A DNA stretch of 64,000 nt from Colwellia sp. 39_35_sub15_T18. GTDB lineage: Bacteria; Pseudomonadota; Gammaproteobacteria; Enterobacterales; Alteromonadaceae. Where the stretch lies: the NCBI GenBank assembly GCA_002162675.1, contig MAAE01000028.1:1-64000 (forward strand), in the 5' to 3' direction. Shown piece by piece: positions 36,733 to 46,742 of the stretch (positions are counted from its first letter, which is position 1; each line of letters starts with the position of its first letter). Under the pieces are notes generated by a model. The model worked only from the letters and a program-made list of their open reading frames with translations. It was not told the origin of the DNA and ran no database searches. Made by a program: the position numbers and the translations under genes.

Positions 36733-37901
36733 GACTTCATCTCCGCGTCAGCGACTTTTTCTTTATCAATGTCACCTTTAGCGGCATCAACTTTAACTAT
36801 GGATAATTTATCAAATAAGTTAGCCAACAAACCGGCAATACCTTTTGGTAAATACAAGGTTACCAAAACAAATAATCCGCCTAAACCAAATAACCAAGCT
36901 TCAGGCATGATCGCGGTAAAACGTGTTTTTGCGTAGCTCACTGCTATGGCGCCAATGATTGCGCCGTATAAAGTACAGCGACCACCAATAGCTACCCAAA
37001 TAACCATTTCAATAGAGTTTAATGGCGAGAATTCACCCGGATTAATAATACCAACTTGCGGCACATATAACGCGCCGGCAATACCGGCTAATATAGCAGA
37101 CACCACAAATATCCAAACTTTGTAATGTTCAGGTTTAAAACCTACAAAGCGAACACGATTCTCTGCATCACGGGTTGCGGTAATAACACGGCCCATTTTA
37201 GAGTTAACGATATAATTACTGATAAAATAACCTATGGCTAAGGCAAATGCTGTCGCTATAAATAAAGCCAGTTTTGTATGCGGGTTTTGCAGCGAGTAAC
37301 CCAAAATTTCTTTAAAGTCAGTCAAGCCATTATTCCCACCAAAACCCATTTCATTTCTGAAAAAAGCGAGCATTAGCGCGTAAGTCATTGCTTGTGTCAT
37401 TATGGATAGATATACGCCACTGACACGTGAACGAAACGCCATCATGCCAAACACGTAAGCTAACAAACCAGGGCCAATGAAGACCATGGCAACCATCCAC
37501 CAAACGCTGCTGGAACCTGCCCAAAACCATGGCAGTTCTGTTAAGTTTAAAAATACCATAAAGTCAGGTAAATCTGGATTACCGTAAACACCTCGGTCAC
37601 CAATTTGGCGCATTAAATACATCCCCATGGCGTAACCACCTAAGGTGAAAAACGCACCATGTCCTAAGCTTAAAATACCGCAGTATCCCCAAACTAAATC
37701 AATGGCTAGCGCGAGAAGGGCATAACATAAATACTTGCCTAATAAGCTTACGGTATAGTTGCTCACATGAAGCAACGAGCCTTCAGTAAAAAACAAGTTA
37801 CATACCGTAACGTATAAAGTAGCGATAAAAAGTGTGCCAACGACAATATGTAGATGGCTTAACTTAGTGATGGATTTTTGAAAAAGAGTTGATAATTGCA
37901 T
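36729..37901 (-). CDS. urtC: Urea ABC transporter permease UrtC
   Basis: This is a LivM-type inner membrane permease of 390 residues with about ten transmembrane helices. Typical are LVWGYCGILSLGHGAFFTLGGY, GNNGLTDF and SIEMVIWVAIGGRCTLYG. The charged C-terminal tail is rich in Lys and Asp. It lies 12 bases after urtB. Confidence 0.95.
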   Translation of the reverse strand: MQLSTLFQKSITKLSHLHIVVGTLFIATLYVTVCNLFFTEGSLLHVSNYTVSLLGKYLCYALLALAIDLVWGYCGILSLGHGAFFTLGGYAMGMYLMRQIGDRGVYGNPDLPDFMVFLNLTELPWFWAGSSSVWWMVAMVFIGPGLLAYVFGMMAFRSRVSGVYLSIMTQAMTYALMLAFFRNEMGFGGNNGLTDFKEILGYSLQNPHTKLALFIATAFALAIGYFISNYIVNSKMGRVITATRDAENRVRFVGFKPEHYKVWIFVVSAILAGIAGALYVPQVGIINPGEFSPLNSIEMVIWVAIGGRCTLYGAIIGAIAVSYAKTRFTAIMPEAWLFGLGGLFVLVTLYLPKGIAGLLANLFDKLSIVKVDAAKGDIDKEKVADAEMKS

Positions 37902-37913
37902 GTTAGCTACCTA

Positions 37914-39584
37914 TTAGTCTGACGCACGGCCTTTTTGAGGAAATAAGCCTTTAGGTCGTTTTTGAATAAACAATACTAATCCGACTAATACAATGATATT
38001 GGCTAATACAGAACCGGTGATAGGTTCTAAAAACTTATTAATTGAACCTAACGACATTGCCGCCACTAAGGTTCCCCATAAGCTCCCAACACCACCAAAG
38101 ACAACCACTAAGAATGAGTCAATAATATAGGCTTGACCTAAGTTAGGACCTACATTGGTTAGTTGGCTAAGAACTACACCCGCAACACCTGCAACACCTG
38201 ACCCTAAGCCAAAGGTAGCAGCGTCTACCCAGTCACTTTTTATACTTAATGCTCTAGCCATCTCACGGTCTTGAGACACGGCACGTACATGCAAGCCGAG
38301 TGAGGTTTTTTTCAAAATCATCAATAAAGCAAAGAATACCAATAAGGAGAATAACAAGATGTATAAACGGTTATAAGTTAATGCAAAAACAGGATTTATT
38401 TGTAAAGAACCTGTCATCCATTCTGGTGCTTGTACTTGACGGTTTAACGGCGAAAACACCGTTCGTACTAACTGTTGTAGCATTAAAGAAATACCAAAGG
38501 TGGCTAATAACGTTTCAAGCGGTCGCCCTTTGAGGTGGCGTATTACACCACGTTCAATAATAATACCGACAAAGCCTGAGACGAGAAAAGCGGCAGGAAC
38601 AGCCATTAATAAAGAGTATTCAATTAAATTTGGAAATGCTAACTGAATAACATAGGTAGTATAGGCACCTAACATCATCATTTCGCCATGTGCCATGTTG
38701 ATAACACCCATCACACCAAAAGTAATGGTTAGCCCGATGGCTGCTAACAACAAGACCGAACCTAGGCTTAAACCAAAAAATATTGTTTCAAGATAACCAA
38801 AGAGGTCTCGTTTGCCATCAATCGACTTAATTGCCTTAGTGAGGTTCGCAGCAAGTATTTTTTCTTCTGTTGATTTATTATTAGTGGGTAAATTGTCGAG
38901 CAATTGCGTCATAGCATTTTTAACAACTGGCTGCAGTGAGTCTTCAATTTGCTTAATTGCTGCAATTTTTTCAGCATGGCTACCGTGTTTAAGTTGTTCG
39001 GTAAGCAAAGTAACATTCATGAGTTCACGTACGTCATCATTTTGCTCTGTTGCCAATAAAGCTCGAACAGCAGATAAGCCGGGTTTGGAAGGATTGGATA
39101 ATATTTGGTTAATGGCATCAATACGTGTGTTTTTATCGCTTGAACTTAAATCTATTTTGGCAATATATCCACGAATTTCACCACGCAATCTATTGTTGGT
39201 TTTTATTTTTTTAATTTTTGATTTATTAACGGGAGCAAACGTTTCGTCGGCTAAAATATCGGTGAGTGTATAGGTTTTGTTTTCACCGTTCACGGCACGT
39301 ACAACGTGTTTATTGGCTTTAATATAATAAAGTTCACCGTCAACCAGGTATTGTAAAACATCACGCGTTTTTTTTGTGTTTTTTAAGGTGGCGGTTGAGG
39401 CTAATTGCTCAACTAAAACAGGGAGTTTTTTGAGTTTAGTAACGGGCAATTTTTGCACTAGCTCAATGAGTACCGCAGAATGTTTGTCAACGGTAGGCGC
39501 TGTGTCAGCATTAATAACTTGGTCGTTAGCTAGAGCTTGCCAGGATATTATACCGCTGATCAACACAGACAATAGTCGCATCAT
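37914..39584 (-). CDS. urtB: Urea ABC transporter permease UrtB
   Basis: This is a LivH-type permease of 556 residues. As in other UrtB proteins, it has a signal peptide and a helical periplasmic region (about 20-255) before the membrane part. The permease part has MGVINMAHGEMMMLGAY, GVIRHLKGRPLETLLATFG and FGGVGSLWGT. A terminator-like hairpin lies between urtA and this gene, so expression is probably lower than that of the binding protein. Confidence 0.95.
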   Translation of the reverse strand: MMRLLSVLISGIISWQALANDQVINADTAPTVDKHSAVLIELVQKLPVTKLKKLPVLVEQLASTATLKNTKKTRDVLQYLVDGELYYIKANKHVVRAVNGENKTYTLTDILADETFAPVNKSKIKKIKTNNRLRGEIRGYIAKIDLSSSDKNTRIDAINQILSNPSKPGLSAVRALLATEQNDDVRELMNVTLLTEQLKHGSHAEKIAAIKQIEDSLQPVVKNAMTQLLDNLPTNNKSTEEKILAANLTKAIKSIDGKRDLFGYLETIFFGLSLGSVLLLAAIGLTITFGVMGVINMAHGEMMMLGAYTTYVIQLAFPNLIEYSLLMAVPAAFLVSGFVGIIIERGVIRHLKGRPLETLLATFGISLMLQQLVRTVFSPLNRQVQAPEWMTGSLQINPVFALTYNRLYILLFSLLVFFALLMILKKTSLGLHVRAVSQDREMARALSIKSDWVDAATFGLGSGVAGVAGVVLSQLTNVGPNLGQAYIIDSFLVVVFGGVGSLWGTLVAAMSLGSINKFLEPITGSVLANIIVLVGLVLFIQKRPKGLFPQKGRASD

Positions 39585-39602
39585 TGCGTTTTCCTTTTAA
39601 TT

Positions 39603-39649
39603 AAAAAAATGAGATTGACCTAATCGATGTAATGTAAGGGTCAATCTCA
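39603..39649 (-). terminator. Attenuating terminator between urtA and urtB
   Basis: Read on the minus strand, TGAGATTGACC and GGTCAATCTCA form a perfect 11-base stem with an 18-base loop. A run of seven T follows at once (the A run at 39603-39609). It lies 18 bases before the urtB start and is a good intrinsic terminator inside the operon, probably leaky. Confidence 0.8.
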
Positions 39650-39874
39650 GTGCGAAGTTTAATAAAAATAATAAACATACACTCAAAACATTATTTTTAA
39701 GTACCGTGTTAACTAATTCTTTGTTAATTAGGTTGCGATAAACGCAAAAATTGCTTTGAGTATATGGGAGACAAAAGCGAAAGTTATTCAGGTTTCGTTT
39801 ATCATCGCCATATAGCATTATAAAAATAAACGGTCATTTAATAGGGAATAAAATGACCGTTGAGAGGCTAAACT

Positions 39875-41158
39875 TTAGAAGTTTTGACCTGAACATTTAG
39901 CTGTTTTTACATCGAAGCTGCCACATTCAATAGGTGCAGTCCAATCTGAAATAAGGTTTTTTGAGCTAGGTAAAAAATCTGACCATGCGTCGCCAATCAC
40001 TGTATCTGGCGTTGAAGAAACCACTTCAAATTGACCATCTGCTTGAATCTCACCAATAAGTACAGGCTTAGATAAGTGATGGTTAGGGTTCATCACGGCA
40101 ATACCGCCAGTAAGGTTAGGTACCGCAACACCAATAAGCGCTTGCTCAACTGCATCTACGTCAGTAGTACCTGCTTTCTCAACGGCTTTTACCCACATTT
40201 TGAAACCAATGTAAGTCGCTTCCATTGGATCATTTGTTACACGCTTGTCATCACCAATGTATTTTTTCCAGCTAGCGATAAAGGCTTCGTTCTCGTCAGA
40301 CTCAACACTTTGGAAATAGTTCCATGCTGCCAAGTGACCGATAAGTGGTTTAGTATCAAAACCAGAAAGCTCTTCTTCACCAACAGAGAATGCAACAACC
40401 GGAATGTCTTCAGCTGATATACCTTGGTTACCTAGTTCCTTGTAGAAAGGAATGTTAGCATCACCATTAATAGTTGAAACTACAGCCGTTTTCTTACCTG
40501 CTGAGCCAAACTTTTTAATGTCTGAAACAATACCTTGCCAATCAGAATGTCCAAATGGTGTGTAGTTGACCATGATATCTGCATCTTTAACGCCTTTAGA
40601 TTTTAAGTACGCTTTTAAGATTTTATTGGTTGTACGAGGGTAAACGTAATCCGTACCCGCTAACACCCAACGTGTAGCACCGATTTCTTCCATTAAATAA
40701 TCAACTGCTGGAATAGCTTGTTGGTTTGGCGCAGCACCGGTGTAAAATACGTTTTTAGAGGATTCTTCACCTTCGTATTGTACGGGGTAGAATAATAAAC
40801 CGTTCAACTCTTCAAGTACTGGTAACGCAGACTTGCGAGAAACCGAGGTCCAACAACCGAAGATAACGTCTACTTTTTCTTTGGCTAAAAGTTCACGTGT
40901 TTTTTCAGCAAATAGAGGCCAGTTTGATGCAGGATCAACCACAACAGGCTCAAGTTGCTTACCTAAAACACCGCCCGCTTTATTTTGTTCCTCGATCATC
41001 ATTAAAACAGTGTCTTTCAACGTAGTTTCACTGATGGCCATGGTGCCTGATAAGGAATGTAAAACACCTACTTTTATGGTGTCGGCTGCGTTTGCAAAGT
41101 TGGCCATTAAACCACTTGCTACGATTGAACTTGCTACTAAGAGCTTTTTAAATTTCAT
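39875..41158 (-). CDS. urtA: Urea ABC transporter substrate-binding protein UrtA
   Basis: This is a 427-residue periplasmic binding protein with signal peptide (cut near NAA). Family segments are IKVGVLHSLSGTMAISE, GGVLGKQLEPVVVDPASNWP, IFGCWTSVSRKSALPV, QYEGEESS and the C-terminal SDWTAPIECG. It captures urea for UrtBCDE. It lies 30 bases after the porin gene and is followed by a hairpin terminator. Confidence 0.97.
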   Translation of the reverse strand: MKFKKLLVASSIVASGLMANFANAADTIKVGVLHSLSGTMAISETTLKDTVLMMIEEQNKAGGVLGKQLEPVVVDPASNWPLFAEKTRELLAKEKVDVIFGCWTSVSRKSALPVLEELNGLLFYPVQYEGEESSKNVFYTGAAPNQQAIPAVDYLMEEIGATRWVLAGTDYVYPRTTNKILKAYLKSKGVKDADIMVNYTPFGHSDWQGIVSDIKKFGSAGKKTAVVSTINGDANIPFYKELGNQGISAEDIPVVAFSVGEEELSGFDTKPLIGHLAAWNYFQSVESDENEAFIASWKKYIGDDKRVTNDPMEATYIGFKMWVKAVEKAGTTDVDAVEQALIGVAVPNLTGGIAVMNPNHHLSKPVLIGEIQADGQFEVVSSTPDTVIGDAWSDFLPSSKNLISDWTAPIECGSFDVKTAKCSGQNF

Positions 41159-41188
41159 TATTTTTCCTTATCGTGTAAATTTGTTTGG

Positions 41189-42163
41189 TTAGAAAGTAAT
41201 TAAGGCTTCAAGAGCGATAGAATCAACATCTACATCGTTGATTTCGTCCATGCGGTATTCAAAAACAATTAATAAATTGTCGTTAACGACATAACTAGGA
41301 GAAATAGTGATACCACTTGCATCTTCAACTGTTGCGCCGCTTGCATCTTCAATTTCCCAGTCGTTGTAACGAAGAGTTAATCCAACCTTGTCACTTATCG
41401 CGTAATTTGCCATAAATAAATAACCAGTCGCTTCAGAATCAATGCCGAATCTACCCGCATAAGCACCCGCATTTTCAGACATGTTGTATTCAACCGCTAA
41501 GGTTAAAGCGTCTTTTGAATAACTAGCCCATGTATTAATTAACGTTGTATCTTCATCTGTCCCTGCTAAGTCATCGACAGAGTAAAAAGCTTTAATGGTA
41601 ATTTCATCTGTTGGCATTAACGCTAACATTGTTTCGATACCTGGCTTTTCTGAATCAGTTGCGCTTGGGTCTGCTAAATCATTAACAACAGAAACGGCTA
41701 TCGCGTATTTTTCAGTGCTATAAAGACCCGAAATACCTTGTTGATAGTAACCGTAGAAATATGGTGCATAACCAGTAGCAGAGTATTGAAATAAACCCGT
41801 TGGCTCTTCAGTTTCCCAGCCGGTATAACTTAAGAAGCGACCTGCTTTAACACTCAAGTTATCGCTTAAGGCATAAGTAATGAATGCTTGTTCAAGGTCA
41901 ACACCTTCATCTTCATTTTGGTATTCAACATCAACACTTGCTGTTAATTTGTTACCAAAGTCATAAGAAATATTAATCTCAACTTGGTCAAGACCTGAAT
42001 CAGAAGTACTACTTTCACCATCGATATCGCTATACAAGTAAGACATGTCAATAAAGCCAGAAATACTTAGTGGATCTTTCTTATCTTCTGCTTGAGCTGA
42101 TGTGGCACCTAATGCCAGTAGTAAAGTAGCCGCGACCGGTGTTAATTTAGTGCTTAGTTTCAT
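41189..42163 (-). CDS. Outer membrane beta-barrel porin, first gene of the urea operon
   Basis: This is a protein of about 324 residues with signal peptide ending SAQA. It is a beta-barrel with SISGFIDMSYLYSD at the start, alternating strands, and a C-terminal ALEALITF. It resembles the OmpL-like (BBP2) putative porins. ATG 42163 is preferred (GGGAA upstream) over 42199. As it directly precedes urtA, it probably lets urea or related small amides through the outer membrane; that role is inferred. The upstream gap to the divergent sensor gene holds the operon promoter; no convincing consensus sites were found in it. Confidence 0.75.
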   Translation of the reverse strand: MKLSTKLTPVAATLLLALGATSAQAEDKKDPLSISGFIDMSYLYSDIDGESSTSDSGLDQVEINISYDFGNKLTASVDVEYQNEDEGVDLEQAFITYALSDNLSVKAGRFLSYTGWETEEPTGLFQYSATGYAPYFYGYYQQGISGLYSTEKYAIAVSVVNDLADPSATDSEKPGIETMLALMPTDEITIKAFYSVDDLAGTDEDTTLINTWASYSKDALTLAVEYNMSENAGAYAGRFGIDSEATGYLFMANYAISDKVGLTLRYNDWEIEDASGATVEDASGITISPSYVVNDNLLIVFEYRMDEINDVDVDSIALEALITF

Positions 42164-42452
42164 ATTAAATTCCCAGTAAGTAAAAGTGAAAGCGTGCATT
42201 AGGTTATCTTTTTAGTTGATAACTCTTTAACGCAAGGCTATTTCGAACTGGAGCTAGTATGTCGATTTTGGTCAATGATAGAAATTCGTAAAAGCGCGCA
42301 ATAGCCTACGCAAAAATGCGCATACTAATTTTGCTTTTGGTTGTGTAGGATGACCATGTGCGCGCGAGCGTTATAATATATTTTGGTGATGTTTGTTTTA
42401 TTGCCTGTTTATTTTTATTTGAAAAAATTTATTTCGAGCAAGCTATTTTTGT

Positions 42453-45400
42453 ATGCAGTCTAATCAAAAAATATTACCTACACGAAGAACGTATAATAAG
42501 CTGGTCGCTAATGAAATGATGGAGGATTTTGCTCTACGTTTTACCGCCCGAAGAGCAAGACATTGGTCACTGAGTCGTATTGCAATTACCGCATTAGGCA
42601 TTGTTTCTTTTCTTGTTTTAGAGGCGATTGGTGGTGCAATTACCCTAAGTTATGGTTTTGAAAACTCAGCATGGGCTATTCTGGCAGTCATGTCCGTTGT
42701 TTTCTTAACCGGCTTACCCATTAGTTATTACGCCGCTAAATACGGTGTCGATATCGATTTACTGAGCCGAGGTGCTGGGTTTGGTTATATTGGCTCTACC
42801 ATTGCATCGTTAATTTATGCCTCATTTACGTTCATATTTTTCGCCCTTGAAGCGGCCATTATGTCAATGGCATTACAAATTTTATTTGGCATACCGCTCA
42901 GTATTGGCTATGTCATTAGCGCTATTATCGTTATCCCGTTAGTCACTCATGGTATTGCGTATATCAGTCGATTTCAGGTATGGACACAGCCCTTATGGAT
43001 TATTTTACAATGCCTGCCGTTGTATTTTGTTTTCAACCATGATGATAGTCACTTACAGGGGTGGATAAGTTTTACGGGGCAAGCTAGCGAGCAAGGCAGT
43101 TCTTTTAATCTTTTGCTTTTTGGCGCGGCATCATCCGTCTTACTTTCGCTCGTTGCGCAAATTGGTGAGCAAGTAGATTTCTTGCGTTTTTTACCTGAAA
43201 AACCTAAAAAACAGACGTGGCGTTGGTGGTGTGCCCTTATTGCGGCAGGACCCGGTTGGATATTATTTGGCGCTTTAAAACTATTTTTAGGCTCATTTCT
43301 AGCGTATTTAGCGTTGCAGCAGGGCGTACCTGCCAACCTAGCCGACGACCCCGCTCATATGTATCAATTAGCATACGGTTATGTGTTTGATAACCCTGAT
43401 CTTGTAGTGATTTTTGCCTGTGTATTTGTGGTTATTTCACAATTAAAAATTAATGTCGCTAATGCCTACGCCGGCTCATTGGCTTGGTCTAATTTTTTCT
43501 CTCGAGTTACCCATACACATCCCGGGCGTGTGGTATGGATGATTTTTAACGTAGCCATTGCTTTATTGTTAATGGAATTAGGTATTTATCAAACCATTGA
43601 AAGCATGTTGTCGGTTTATTCGGTCATTGTGTTGGCTTGGTTGAGTTCTGTTGTAGCGGATTTAGTGATTAATAAGCCACTAGGTATTAGCCCTAAACAT
43701 ATCGAATTTAAACGTTCGCACTTATATGACATTAACCCCGTTGGTGTTGGCTCGATGTTAATTGCTTCACTGGCCGGTTTTACTGCGCACCTTGGCTGGT
43801 ATGGCGATACTATAAAGGCGTTAGCGTCTTTTATCGCCTGTGGATTACCTTTTATTACGGTTCCCCTTATTGGATGGCTCACCCAGGGAAAGTATTATTT
43901 AATAAACCCTGATAGAGAAGAGGTGACTCAGGTTACTCAATGTCATATCTGTGAAAACAGCTTTGATAAAGAAGATATGACTTTCTGTCCTGCTTACGGC
44001 AAAGCGATTTGTTCGTTATGTTGTAGTTTGGATGTACGTTGTGGTGATCAATGCCGTACAGAAGCAACGTTATCTAAACAGTCACATCACTTTTTAAAAC
44101 GATTTTTCAGTGAACGCTTTTTACGTAACGTATCAAAACCGTTTATGCATTTTATTACCGTGACTTTAGGGTTAAGTTTTATTGGCGCAGGTATTCTTTT
44201 TCTTATTTATATTCAACTGCCAATGGAAAGCGATGAAATTAAACATGTGTTTGCTAACACGTTAATTAAAATATTCTTCTTGTTAGTTATTATTATTGGT
44301 GTCGTGAGTTGGCTGTTTACACTAGCACGTAATAGTAATGTCTTGGCGCTTAGAGAATTACGCTCACAAACTAAGGCTCTTGCTAACGAATTTAGCGCTC
44401 ATGAAAAAACGTCGTTGGCGTTACAGAATTCTAAAGAAGTTGCTGAGGCAGCTAATGAGGCAAAAAGTCGTTATCTTGCCGGCTTAAGTCATGAATTAAG
44501 AACGCCACTTAATGTGTTGTTAGGCTATGCTCAATTACTCAGTCAAGATCAAGATTTACCTTCAAAACAACGAGAAACACTCGCTATTGTTAAACGCAAC
44601 GGCGAGCATTTAGCTGACTTAATTGAAGGGCTGTTAGAGATATCTAAAATAGAAGCAGGCCGTGTAACGCTTCAGCGCGACGAATTTAATTTAAAAGCGA
44701 TTATGTATCAGCTCGTAGAAATGTTTCAAATGCAAGCAAACCAAAGAGGTATAGCCTTTAATTATATTACTAAAGGGTCATTGCCAGATTATGTCGCGAC
44801 AGATAAACAACGATTTCGCCAAATATTAATTAATCTAATTTCTAATGCGATCAAGTACACCGAGCAAGGCTCAGTTACGTTTGAGCTTAACTATCGTAAT
44901 CAAGTAGCACATTTTAGTGTTACCGATACCGGCGTTGGTATCTCTCAAGAAAACCAAGAGCTGATTTTCAAACCTTTCGAACAAGTACGTAATGCCCATA
45001 CTCAAATGATTGGCGGCACTGGCTTAGGGTTAACTATTTCACGTTCACTAGCAGAGCTGATGGGAGGTGAAATATCCTTAACCAGTGTATTAGGGCAAGG
45101 TTCTACCTTTAAGTTTCGTTTAATGTTATCAACGATTCAACGAGAACAAAGCGAACCTGAATATGCAAAAACAAAAGCGATTGGTTATGATGGTACACGT
45201 CAAACGATATTAGTGGTTGATGATGATGATGATCAGCGTCAATTAATGGACTATTTGCTCGCACCATTAGGTTTTACGGTGTTATGCGCACATGATGCCG
45301 AACAAGGGTTCAGCTTTTTAGCGCAGCAACATGTTGATTTAATATTACTTGATGTCTGTATGCCTGATATTGACGGTTGGCAAATGGTACGAATATTACG

Positions 45401-45830
45401 AGAAAAAAAATATTTAATGCCCGTTATTATGATCTCAGCAAATGCCCGTGACGCAGAATTTAACTTACAAGCAGAAGGTTATCATAATGAGTATGTTGCG
45501 AAACCTGTTAATTTTGATACCTTGCTTGGAAAAATTGCACGCTTATTAGAGCTACGTTGGCAATACCAGAACATACAAAAAACTAAGTTATTACCGTTAG
45601 ATAATAATGACTTATTAAAGCCTGTTGTGACAGCTGTAGAGTATCAGGCGTTAATGGCATTGGCGGAAATTGGCTACTTGTCTGGTTTTAAAAATAAACT
45701 TTCTGAGTTCAATGATCAATTTTATTTACCCGATGATGTTCAGTCACAGCTAGCTGATTATCTTGAACTTTGTAATTTTCCAGCCATTATTCAGTACTTA
45801 AATGAGATCAACCATGAACAAACAAATTAG
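42453..45830 (+). CDS. NCS1-transporter / histidine kinase / receiver hybrid sensor
   Basis: This is a 1125-residue fusion. Residues about 20-480 form an NCS1 (cytosine/purine/allantoin permease-like) membrane domain of about 12 helices. A Cys-rich module follows (about 497-533, CHIC, CSLCC, RCGDQC) that could bind zinc. Then come two more helices (about 560-630), a HisKA domain with His680 in GLSHELRTPLN, a HATPase domain (SNAIKYT, GTGLGLTI) and a receiver with Asp967 in LLDVCMPD. It is divergent from the urea operon and overlaps the LuxR-type regulator gene. It probably senses urea or a related nitrogen compound through the transporter domain; this is inferred. Confidence 0.85.
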   Translation: MQSNQKILPTRRTYNKLVANEMMEDFALRFTARRARHWSLSRIAITALGIVSFLVLEAIGGAITLSYGFENSAWAILAVMSVVFLTGLPISYYAAKYGVDIDLLSRGAGFGYIGSTIASLIYASFTFIFFALEAAIMSMALQILFGIPLSIGYVISAIIVIPLVTHGIAYISRFQVWTQPLWIILQCLPLYFVFNHDDSHLQGWISFTGQASEQGSSFNLLLFGAASSVLLSLVAQIGEQVDFLRFLPEKPKKQTWRWWCALIAAGPGWILFGALKLFLGSFLAYLALQQGVPANLADDPAHMYQLAYGYVFDNPDLVVIFACVFVVISQLKINVANAYAGSLAWSNFFSRVTHTHPGRVVWMIFNVAIALLLMELGIYQTIESMLSVYSVIVLAWLSSVVADLVINKPLGISPKHIEFKRSHLYDINPVGVGSMLIASLAGFTAHLGWYGDTIKALASFIACGLPFITVPLIGWLTQGKYYLINPDREEVTQVTQCHICENSFDKEDMTFCPAYGKAICSLCCSLDVRCGDQCRTEATLSKQSHHFLKRFFSERFLRNVSKPFMHFITVTLGLSFIGAGILFLIYIQLPMESDEIKHVFANTLIKIFFLLVIIIGVVSWLFTLARNSNVLALRELRSQTKALANEFSAHEKTSLALQNSKEVAEAANEAKSRYLAGLSHELRTPLNVLLGYAQLLSQDQDLPSKQRETLAIVKRNGEHLADLIEGLLEISKIEAGRVTLQRDEFNLKAIMYQLVEMFQMQANQRGIAFNYITKGSLPDYVATDKQRFRQILINLISNAIKYTEQGSVTFELNYRNQVAHFSVTDTGVGISQENQELIFKPFEQVRNAHTQMIGGTGLGLTISRSLAELMGGEISLTSVLGQGSTFKFRLMLSTIQREQSEPEYAKTKAIGYDGTRQTILVVDDDDDQRQLMDYLLAPLGFTVLCAHDAEQGFSFLAQQHVDLILLDVCMPDIDGWQMVRILREKKYLMPVIMISANARDAEFNLQAEGYHNEYVAKPVNFDTLLGKIARLLELRWQYQNIQKTKLLPLDNNDLLKPVVTAVEYQALMALAEIGYLSGFKNKLSEFNDQFYLPDDVQSQLADYLELCNFPAIIQYLNEINHEQTN

Positions 45831-46701
45831 TGATGTTGTGCTTGTTGTTGATGATTCACCTGAATCATTAGGCATGTTAAACATTGCCCTAAATATTCAA
45901 GGTTATACTGCATTGGTTGCCTTAAATGGTATTCAGGCGCTAGCAATATGTGACAAAATTAAGCCAGACATCATTTTATTAGACGCAGTAATGCCTGAAA
46001 TGGATGGTTTTGAAACCTGTAAAAGGCTTAAAGTCCTTTTACCTAACACGCCCATTATTTTTATGACCGGCCTCACGGATGTTGAAGATGTTGTTAAAGG
46101 CTTTGAAGCGGGCGGCATTGATTATGTCACGAAGCCGATATCACCTGATGAAGTGATTGCGCGTATTAAAACGCATATTCAAACCGCAAAACTTGCGCTA
46201 AGTACACAAGATGCACTGGATCATGTGGGTAATAATGTTTTTTGTGTAAATAATGAAGGCTACCTTTCTTGGGCAACCCCTCATGTGCATGCGTTAATTG
46301 AAAAAACAGCAACAGAGGATAAAAGTCCTTGGGCAACCCTTGCAAGTTATTTTCAAGATTGGTTACAAAGCGACGTATCCACTAATTTACACGTAAAGTG
46401 CTTTAATGAACCGATTGAAATAGTGTATGAACGTGCGCAGAAAAATATGCATTTATTGCATATTGAAGAGTATAAACAAGCAAAAAGTGCCGATGATTTA
46501 AAAGAAAACTTACCTATTACCAAACGTGAATCAGAAGTGTTGTTTTGGGTTTCATATGGCAAAACTAGTTGGGAAATTTCACAAATTCTTGCCATGAGCC
46601 CAAGAACAGTTAATAAACATTTAGAACAAATATTCCGCAAGCTTGGCGTAGATAATAGAACTTCAGCGGCGGCTATTTCAATAAGAATATTAGAGGCTTA
46701 A
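45814..46701 (+). CDS. LuxR-family response regulator
   Basis: This is a regulator of about 295 residues. The receiver (about 5-120) has VVDDSPES, phospho-acceptor Asp in ILLDAVMPEMDG and Lys in VTKPIS. The C-terminal LuxR/NarL helix-turn-helix has TKRESEVLFWVSYGKTSWEI and SPRTVNKHLEQIFRKLGV. The middle 100 residues are unassigned. ATG 45814 overlaps the sensor gene by 17 bases, so the pair is co-translated. The likely target is the divergent porin-urt-ure operon. Confidence 0.85.
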   Translation: MNKQISDVVLVVDDSPESLGMLNIALNIQGYTALVALNGIQALAICDKIKPDIILLDAVMPEMDGFETCKRLKVLLPNTPIIFMTGLTDVEDVVKGFEAGGIDYVTKPISPDEVIARIKTHIQTAKLALSTQDALDHVGNNVFCVNNEGYLSWATPHVHALIEKTATEDKSPWATLASYFQDWLQSDVSTNLHVKCFNEPIEIVYERAQKNMHLLHIEEYKQAKSADDLKENLPITKRESEVLFWVSYGKTSWEISQILAMSPRTVNKHLEQIFRKLGVDNRTSAAAISIRILEA

Positions 46702-46742
46702 TAAATAATATTTACCCGTAATTTACGTAGGATAAGAGAATA

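Noticed and set aside
39597-39818. Short minus-strand frame between urtA and urtB
   Set aside because: It spans the terminator hairpin and has no recognisable protein features; best read as intergenic.
42200-42452. Sigma-54 promoter or NtrC site for the urea operon
   Set aside because: No TGGCAC-N5-TTGC match on the minus strand; only weak palindromes such as TACGCA/TGCGCA at 42307-42322 were seen.
43049-43336. Minus-strand frames inside the sensor kinase gene
   Set aside because: They are antisense shadows of the NCS1-kinase coding sequence.
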